DNA of 64,000 nt from Intestinibacillus sp964580155. GTDB taxonomy: Bacteria; Bacillota; Clostridia; Oscillospirales; Butyricicoccaceae. The stretch covers positions 16,407-80,406 of the forward strand of contig CAZOJP010000003.1 of assembly GCA_964580155.1 (NCBI GenBank), read 5' to 3'. The notes beneath the pieces are model-generated. The model did not search any database. It was not told the origin of the DNA and saw only the letters and a list, made by a program, of their open reading frames with translations. The translations under genes were made by a program, and so were the position numbers. This document shows positions 41,107 to 48,800 of the stretch, one piece after another (within the stretch, counting starts at the first letter, position 1; each line of letters begins with the position of its first letter).

Positions 41107-42315
41107 TTACTGCAGCCCATCCAATGTCGTTTGGCCCGTTACGATGGCTGTAAATAGATTTTCCAGCTGCAGCTCGCGCTGCTTTTCTTCGTCGGTCGGT
41201 ATTCCAGAGCAGACACCGCGCTGGTTGTCGGACGCGCCGGGAGAAAGAGACTTGCCGATGAAATTGTCGCGGAAAATCTGCTGCATTTCATCGCTGTTAT
41301 ATGCCGGCAACATTTGTTCCTTCGCCATAATTCGGGCACCTGCGTCCCCGGCTGCAAATCGGATAAATTCCCATGCAAGCGCGGGATCGGCTGTGTTTTT
41401 TCCGATACCCATTCCGGTCGGAATGGTCGTCAGCGTTTCGGGGTCCTGACCCTCCCAACGCGGCTGCGCGCAGACACCCCACTGAAAACGAAATCTTCCG
41501 GCCTGCTGATCCGATGTCAGATAGTTCAGAAACCAGGTTCCGCCCACATACATGCTAAATCGGCCGGTCTCAAACTGACGCTGCTGCACGTTTGCCGCAA
41601 CGCAATCCCCGTACAGAGGCGCGGATCCGTCCTCAAACTGAATCCCGAGCAGCAGATTCATCCCAGGTGTCAAAGCCTGTATGTCACCGTTTCTGTAGGA
41701 AAGCGGATATGTTTGTGTCGATGCCATCCACTGGATCGGCATCGGCAGAATCATGATTCCATAGGTGTCCGCCAAGCCGGTTTCCTGTTGCAGACGCAGC
41801 CCCAGCTGCCGGAACTCCTGCCACGTTATGCCGTCTTCTGGATAGGGAACTCCTGCGCGATCGAACAGGTCACAGTTGTAAAACAGCACATAGTGATCCC
41901 TTCTGTAGGGAACCGCATAGGTGTTGCCCTGGTAGCGCATGTACTCCAGATCCTTATAGCGATTCGCGTCAAAGTTTCCAGAATCCATGAAGCCGTCCAA
42001 AGGCAGCATCATCCGCTGCGCACATAAATCTTTTAGCGATGCCAGCGTTCGGAGGTAGACCACGTCCACCTGCTTCCCGCTCATCAGCAACGACTCGGCC
42101 TTCTGATCATAATAGGTGTCGGGGTAGCTCAGCACCCGCACCTGCACGTCGGGATATAATTTTTCAAATGCCTCCACCACACTGCGGTCATAGGAAACCT
42201 GATCGTAGTCCCATAATGCAATGGTCAGCGTTCGGGTTCTTTCCCCTATGTGGGCATCGGATGCGGAGCAGCCGCAAAGCAGCAGCAGCAGCAAAAAGCA
42301 TATTCTTTTTTTCAT
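41107..42315 (-). CDS. Family 1 extracellular solute-binding lipoprotein (sugar-type)
   Basis: A 402-residue lipoprotein: a basic start, a hydrophobic run and the lipobox LCGC (C15), then a maltose-binding-protein-like fold (TLTIALWDYDQVSYDRSVV, later NTYAVPYRRDHYVLFYN and GMGIGKNTADPALAWEFIRF). Such proteins deliver sugars to ABC permeases or to a sensor kinase. It is the last gene after the histidine kinase and regulator, overlapping the regulator's distal frame by four bases (ATGA). No permease gene is adjacent, so it may act as the sensing partner of the kinase. Confidence 0.85.
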   Translation of the reverse strand: MKKRICFLLLLLLCGCSASDAHIGERTRTLTIALWDYDQVSYDRSVVEAFEKLYPDVQVRVLSYPDTYYDQKAESLLMSGKQVDVVYLRTLASLKDLCAQRMMLPLDGFMDSGNFDANRYKDLEYMRYQGNTYAVPYRRDHYVLFYNCDLFDRAGVPYPEDGITWQEFRQLGLRLQQETGLADTYGIMILPMPIQWMASTQTYPLSYRNGDIQALTPGMNLLLGIQFEDGSAPLYGDCVAANVQQRQFETGRFSMYVGGTWFLNYLTSDQQAGRFRFQWGVCAQPRWEGQDPETLTTIPTGMGIGKNTADPALAWEFIRFAAGDAGARIMAKEQMLPAYNSDEMQQIFRDNFIGKSLSPGASDNQRGVCSGIPTDEEKQRELQLENLFTAIVTGQTTLDGLQ

Positions 42316-43931
42316 CGCCCCTGCCCCCAGCTGTGGCAGCGGCTGCGGTACTCGCCCGGACTCATTCCTGTCACACGTTTGAAAATGCGATTGAAATAAT
42401 ACCGATCCTCATACCCGACCCGCTCCCCAATCGCATACACCTTGTCGTGCGAGGTGCTCAGCAGCCGCTTCGCTTGCTCGACCCGGCTTGCCATGATTCA
42501 ATCGGTGAAGGTGCGTCCGGTGTGCTTTTTCAGCAGACTGCTTAGATAAGAGGGATTGAGGCACACCTCTGCGGCCACTTCTTGCAAGGTCAACTCTTCA
42601 GCATACCGATGTTTCAGGATTTGCTGCACTTGCGTGACCGCCGCCGGGATGCCTTTTTCTTGTTCGCGCTGTAAAAACAGCTTCAGATCCTGGATTAGCA
42701 GCTGAAAAAACTGCTCCGTTTGAAGTATCGTCTCCATGTGCAGCAAGTCCTTATATGGCCACATACTCGTAGGTAATACATGCTTCAGCGGCAATCCGTA
42801 GTTTTCAAAGTATTCTTGCAGAATGCACAGCAGTTCGACCGCCGCGCTGCCGATTGCATCGCGGCTCAGGCACAGGTTCTTCATGTCGTGCAACATTTCA
42901 CTCAGCAGCGCCTCTGTTTGCATGTAATCGCCTTTGCTGAGAGCATCTCCGAGCTGCTCGCGTACCTCGTGCATAGGATACCCGGCCTCATTGATACGCG
43001 GCGGCACCGCCGCATCCCATTCCACGATTCCGCCGCTTGAAAGATAGAAACGAAAATGGATTGCGTCGCTTGCCTGCTGCAGGGCCGTGCGAATGCCCTC
43101 GATTCCGCATGCGCCGATGCCGATGCCGATCGTGCATGAAATATTCAGATATTCCATCAATAATCCGCGCAGCCGCTGTGCGGTATGCCGGACCAGTTTT
43201 CTATCGAGCGGATCGCTTTTGGGGCATGCAAGAATGTAGAATTCGCCGGTTTTGCCGACGAAGCAGTACGCCTGAAACTGATCGCTCATAATCTCCTCTG
43301 CAATGTTTATCACGGAAAAGCACAGCGTGTGGCACTGCTCCTCGGAAGCATCCTCAAAGCGGTACAGTTCGCCTGCTTTGAGGATGAGGCAAACGACGTT
43401 TTCACCGTCCAGAAAGACCCCCATTTCCTGCATGGATCGCCGCAGCTGCTCCTCGCTGATATAAAAATTGCTGACAATGTCCTTGAGGAAGTGCTGACGC
43501 AGCAGCCTCTGCGTGTGACGGTCTGACACGAACTCCTCTTTGTCATGCAGCTCTAGGGTACGCGCGGATTCGTCCAGCGCCGCAATCAGCTCCTGCGGTT
43601 CCAAGTTCAGCTTGAGCAGATAGTCGTCCGCCCCGAGCTTGATTGCCTGTTTGACCAGATCAAAGTCATCATAGCTGCTCAGTACAAGAATTTTAGCCGG
43701 GCACTTGCGGCGTTTGAGCTCGCGAATGAGCGCGATTCCATCCATGCCGGGCATCTTAATGTCGGTGATGATGATATCCGGCTGCCATTTTTCCGCAAGC
43801 TCAAGCGCTTGCACGCCATTTTGCGCTTCACCCACCAGCACAAAGCCGTTTTTCTCCCAATCAATAATCGTTTTCAGTCCGATCCGTACCATGGTATCGT
43901 CGTCCGCGATTAGAACTCGTATCCGGCTCAT
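42312..43931 (-). pseudogene. YesN-type response regulator with in-frame stop in the AraC domain
   Basis: The receiver domain (1-120) has acidic D10-D12 and phospho-acceptor D57 in IITDIKMPG; a middle region of about 250 residues follows, then an AraC-type helix-turn-helix. The frame runs from 43931 to a TGA at 42500-42498 (477 residues, ending GRTFTD), then stays open in the same frame with IMASRVEQAKRLLSTSHDK... to 42312, which is the second half of the DNA-binding domain. The TGA replaces the position normally held by Tyr. TGA is a genuine stop elsewhere in the window. Either the gene is inactivated, or an ATG at 42494 restarts a 60-residue fragment, or this is a base-call error. Confidence 0.8.
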
Positions 43932-45706
43932 GCCCCCTTATCGTTGCCAAAGTACAAAACTGCGGTCACCTTCGTGCCTTGTCCGGGCGAGCTTTCAAAC
44001 CGAAGTCCGCTCTGCTCTCCGTAGGTCGTGCGCAGCCGGCGGTGCACGTTCTGCACCCCGATGCCGCCTCCTTGCGATGCCTCGCCGCGCTGCAGCATCT
44101 CAAGTTTTTGTGCGCTCATCCCGCAGCCGTTATCTTGCACACACAGATACAGGAAAGCATCCTTCCGCCAGGCCGAAACCGTGATTTTTTCACCCAGTCT
44201 TCCCGGCTCAATCCCATGCTGAATGGCGTTTTCTACCAAGGGCTGTAGAATGAACCGCAGAATATGGAAATCATATAAATCATCCTCTGCGACATGGGTT
44301 TCATATTCGATCATGCCCTTATATCGCACATTCTGAATGTAGATATACTTCGATAGCATGCTCAGTTCATCGCGCAGCGAAATGGTTTCCGTCGCGTCTC
44401 GAAGGTTTGCGTGCAGCAATTCTCCCAGCGCCTCTGTCATATTGCAGATGCCGCGCGCACCCTGCATCTTTGCCATCATCCGAATGGAATTGAGCGTGTT
44501 GCCGAGAAAATGCGGATTGATTTGCGCCTTTAGCATGCGCATTTCGGTGTTGCGCTTGTCTTTCTCCTGCCGAATACGCTCTTCAATCAGCATCTTGATT
44601 TCATCCTGCATTTCGTTGATACTATGCCCCAACTGTGTCAGTTCGTATGCGGTGCCGGGTTCGATTTTTCGCTCAAAGTTGCCGCGTGCAATATCGCTGA
44701 CTGCAGAGACCATTTCCGTAATCGGCTGCGTGAATCTTCTGGAAAAGTAGATGGCAAGTCCGCAGGCAAGCGCAATCGCAACCAGCAATACAGGGGCTCC
44801 CGTGCGCAGCAAAAGCAGCAGCTGCTCCGCTTTCCTGCCATCCGGCACTGCCGCCACCAGAGTCCATACCGGCGCAGCGGTGGCATCTCCGTAGAAAACC
44901 AGCCTTTGTCCGTCAACCGTCACGGGATGTCCGTTGTGCAAATCATTTTGCAGCAGCACAGAGCGGGATTCATACGTTTTCAAGGTGTTGTTGCCGCGCC
45001 AGGCGTCGTTTGCACCGAGAACATCGCCCCCGGAGGAAATCAGTGCAATCCGCTCGCCGGGTTTGCCCAAAAACTCGGGACATTGATCGGAGAACAGACC
45101 GGGTTTGAAGATAATCACCAGATACCCCAGCGTTTCGGCTCCGTTTGCGCTGACGATGCGCTGGCTGTATGGCAATACAGTACCATAGCCGGACAGGGCA
45201 GTGGGGTTGCGGCGCAACGCATCCCAATGAATCCGCTCCATGTTGGAAAAACGCTCCCTCTGGCAAAACGTACTGACAACCTCGGCATAATCGACAAGGG
45301 AGGATTCCTTTCCGCTTCGGATGTCCAGACCATTGTTTCCGATGATAAACAGGGACAAAATATGCTCTGTCAGCGGCAGATGCTGAAACTGCCGATTCAG
45401 TTCATTTATCACAGACTGCTTGTCCGGGCTAAACAGCTTTGCATCCTCGCGGTGTCCCTGCAGCAGCGTCTGAACGCTTTGATTCCGGCAAATGTAGTTT
45501 GCAAACTCATTGACCTGACCCGCCAACAGCTCGATCTTTTCGAGCGCGTGGGAGAGAACCCTCTCGCTCTTTTCGATCGTTTCCCGCTCAATGCTGTGGC
45601 GCATATAGGTCACATAGTAGCCGGAGAACAGCGTGAGCGACAGCACCGCCACCAAAACAAAGTGCACAATCAGCTGCTGCCGCATTCTTTTTTGTCGTTT
45701 CTTCAC
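43928..45706 (-). CDS. YesM-type sensor histidine kinase
   Basis: The 592 residues comprise a membrane helix (about 12-34), an extracellular Cache-like sensor domain (about 35-290), a second helix (about 293-315), a HAMP domain, and a His_kinase domain with INPHFLGNTLNSIRMMAKM, phospho-acceptor H399. The C-terminal ATPase domain has DNGCGMS and GGGIGVQNVHRRL. This family commonly senses sugars together with a binding protein. It overlaps the regulator gene by four bases (ATGA). Confidence 0.93.
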   Translation of the reverse strand: MKKRQKRMRQQLIVHFVLVAVLSLTLFSGYYVTYMRHSIERETIEKSERVLSHALEKIELLAGQVNEFANYICRNQSVQTLLQGHREDAKLFSPDKQSVINELNRQFQHLPLTEHILSLFIIGNNGLDIRSGKESSLVDYAEVVSTFCQRERFSNMERIHWDALRRNPTALSGYGTVLPYSQRIVSANGAETLGYLVIIFKPGLFSDQCPEFLGKPGERIALISSGGDVLGANDAWRGNNTLKTYESRSVLLQNDLHNGHPVTVDGQRLVFYGDATAAPVWTLVAAVPDGRKAEQLLLLLRTGAPVLLVAIALACGLAIYFSRRFTQPITEMVSAVSDIARGNFERKIEPGTAYELTQLGHSINEMQDEIKMLIEERIRQEKDKRNTEMRMLKAQINPHFLGNTLNSIRMMAKMQGARGICNMTEALGELLHANLRDATETISLRDELSMLSKYIYIQNVRYKGMIEYETHVAEDDLYDFHILRFILQPLVENAIQHGIEPGRLGEKITVSAWRKDAFLYLCVQDNGCGMSAQKLEMLQRGEASQGGGIGVQNVHRRLRTTYGEQSGLRFESSPGQGTKVTAVLYFGNDKGA

Positions 45707-45754
45707 CTGCTCTCCCTCCTTATGCTTCTATTGTATCATCTTGCACGTAAGATG

Positions 45755-45796
45755 AAAAGACCGGGCTTTTCAGGAACGAAAAGCCCGGTCTTTTTC
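45755..45796. terminator. Terminator between the SLH giant gene and the histidine kinase operon
   Basis: AAAAGACCGGGCTTTT and AAAAGCCCGGTCTTTTT arms, 16 bp, loop CAGGAACG. On the minus strand it ends the 6-kb gene upstream, separating it from the kinase operon. Confidence 0.88.
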
Positions 45797-45823
45797 CTCA
45801 GTGCAGGAACGGTGCGGTGTGTG

Positions 45824-48800
45824 TTATGCTGTGTATTGCACAGAACCGTCCGCTGCTCTGGTGTAATGTGAGAACCAGTCCGCCCATACGCGTGCCGAAT
45901 GCTCCGACATGGTCGCATGGGGCATATAGTCCACGATTTCAGCGCGCAGCATCGGTACGCCGTTGCCATTTTCATAGGTCAGCGTGTACCAGCGGCTGTT
46001 CGGACCGCCGGGGGTGAAGGCAGATTCTGCGTCCGTGTGCGGCTTGCTGACCGTATCCCAATCGATGCTTCCCGGAATAGCGTTCAGCTCAAACCACTTC
46101 TGCAAAGTTCTGCCCGAGCTGTTTGTTGCCGTCAGGGGAACCGGGCAAATCGCCTTCTCGGTGGAACCCTCTGTGCCTGCCGCAAGATAGATCGGCACGC
46201 CGCCGACTGCCGCCATAGCGTCGGCATCGAGGCTGTCATAGACCGCATCGCGGAAGACGAAGCCGGACAGCGGAGCCGCTGCCGCAAACATCTGCGGATT
46301 GCTCATTGCGAGCACATGGCTCATCTGCGAGCCCCAGGAATGACCGGTCACATAGACGCGTCCCAGGTCGATGTCGTAGCTGTCGTCCAGATCACGCAGC
46401 ATATGCTTGACAAACGCGATGTCATCCATACGAGTCGGATCCTGTGCGATGTTCCATGCGGGGAACGGTGCATTGCCGTTTTCAGACAGGTTGCCGTTGA
46501 TTGCGGAGGGGAACACCACGATGAAGTTGTTCGCATCCGCAACCTTGTGCCAGTCGGACTGCCCGGCATATACCGCGCCGTTGAGCGTGTAGCCGTGCAT
46601 TGCGAACACCACCGGAACATCACTCGTGGATGTGTTTACGCCGCTTGGAACGTAAACATACCATTCACGCATCCAGCCGTCCACGTCTTCATACTTGCGG
46701 GTCATGTGAAGGTCTGCAATCGGGTCGAGGGTCATGCGCAGGTCGCCGCCCGGATCAGCCATCCAGCGGCGCACGCCGAACAGGAAGTCGTTCCAGATGG
46801 TGCTTTCGAGATCTGCAGGCGCAGCCGCGCTCTCCCAAATGCGGTAAGCCTGCTTATCGCGGTTGGCTGCATATTCGGCTTCGGTCAGATCGTCGGTGCG
46901 CACATATTGATCCGTATCCCCGACAGTGCTTGCGCCTTCCGTAATTTTATTTGCCGATTTCCAGTAGTTTAGCGTAGCCGCGTCGGTTGTGGTGCTGTCG
47001 TTGATGATCCAAACCGGAAGCGGCAGGGTGTTTTTCAAAATGGTGCTGTTTGCGTCGCTGTATCCGTTGAGGCTCGTCGCATATGCGGCGTTATGCTCGG
47101 CCAGCCATGCGCCATCGACCGCGCCCGCGCCGACTGTTGTCAGGCCGGCCCATACAGCGGTCTGGTCCATTGCCGCCATCTGTGCGATGGTGCCGCCGAC
47201 GCCGTAGCCCACCATGTAGTTCTTGGCCTCGTGGATGCAGTACAGGCTTCTTCCGCTGGCAGCGGCATAAACCTGATTGACATAGTCAATATCGGCCGCG
47301 CGTTCCTCTGCCGAGGTGCCATAGGTCAGGCCGTCCAGCGAGATGACGATAAACTTTTCCTGCTGTTTTGTCCAGGTATCGTCAATAGCCTGTGTGTCCG
47401 TAGCGTCGGCAAGTGTTTTCCAATTGTTGAATGTCGTCGCTGCCTGTCCGTTCTCCGGCAGAACGAACACGCCTGCGTTGGATTCGCGCGCGCCGTCGGG
47501 AACGTAGGACGTAAAGGTTCTTGTCGAGCCATCGAACAGGGTTACGGTTTCTACCTTCGTGCCCGTATGCAGGGTCTTATACGGATTGCTCGCATCGATT
47601 TCCGTGCGCACGATGAGATCATAACGTTCCTTTGTCACGTTATCCGGCGCGGTTACTTCGATGGTAACGGCCTTATAGCCGTTATTGAGTGTGACGTTGA
47701 CCTTACCGTTTGCATCAGGTGTCATTCCGTTTACGCTGGCTGCTGCATTTGTTGCCATTGCGGTGGGATAGATGTCCACTGCGGTGGTGCCGTGCGGCAC
47801 TTCTGCAACCAGAGTTGTTTTGCCGGAGAGGGGAGCGGAAGAAATCTGATTGGTACTGTCAAGCGTGTGCGTTGCGGAGAAGCCCTTCATGAGGTTTTGG
47901 GTCTGGCCTGCAACCGTAACGCTGACATTGGCAAGGTTTGCAACCGTTTTATAATCCTGACCGTTCAGCACGGTCGCCTTCTTGCCGTTCATGCAGATGA
48001 AGTGGCCCGTTCCGTCTTTTGCATAGCGGTCACCGGCAAACGATGCGCCGTCCGAGCCGCCCGTGTTGCGCACGGAGTCGCGCATTGCCTTTTCCGGACC
48101 ATAGTCCACAATGTTCTGCGCCGCTTCAATCACGACTGCCAGATGACCGGGGATATCCTGAATCTCATAGTCATCGTGGCCGGTCCAGGATACAAGCTTT
48201 TCGAGGTCAATTTCGCCTGCATCGTCCAGAGCCTCCAGCTTGTCGCGGAAGACCTGTACGCTGGAAAGCAGCACGCGCACATCATTTGCGATGAGGGTCA
48301 GGGAGTCTGCCACGCTGCGGCGGTTGCACCCAATCGCATCGGAAGAGTACAAAATGTCATTTGCCTTGTCGAGCAGAACCATGTGGCCTGCGGTGTGACC
48401 CGGCACAAAGTAGTTATCCAGAACGACACCGCCCAGATCAAACTGGAATCCTTCGTCGATGAAGGTGATGTCGCCGCTCGTGACGGACTTGTCGTTGATA
48501 AACAGCTTTGCCATCGCAAAGTCGTTTTTATGCATGTACACGTTGCGGTCTGCCTTGACAAAATCGCCTATCTGTGTGACATGATCGGGATGCCCGTGCG
48601 AGATGTACAGATCAATATCGGTCATGCCGGTGAGGGTTTTCGCGTACTCGTACAGGTCATCCGCACCGGACGGTGCCATGCCTGCGTCTATCAGCAGGGC
48701 CTTGCTTGCACCCTTGATCAGGTACATTTTGTCGCTGTCATAATCGATAACCTGCCAGACCTTCAGACTGCCCTCGCTATAGAGCTCACGGCTCTTGTGG

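Noticed and set aside
42494..42500. TGA read as an amino acid (genome-wide recoding or selenocysteine)
   Set aside because: TGA ends several certain genes in the window, and no selenocysteine-type hairpin or matching Cys position is apparent.
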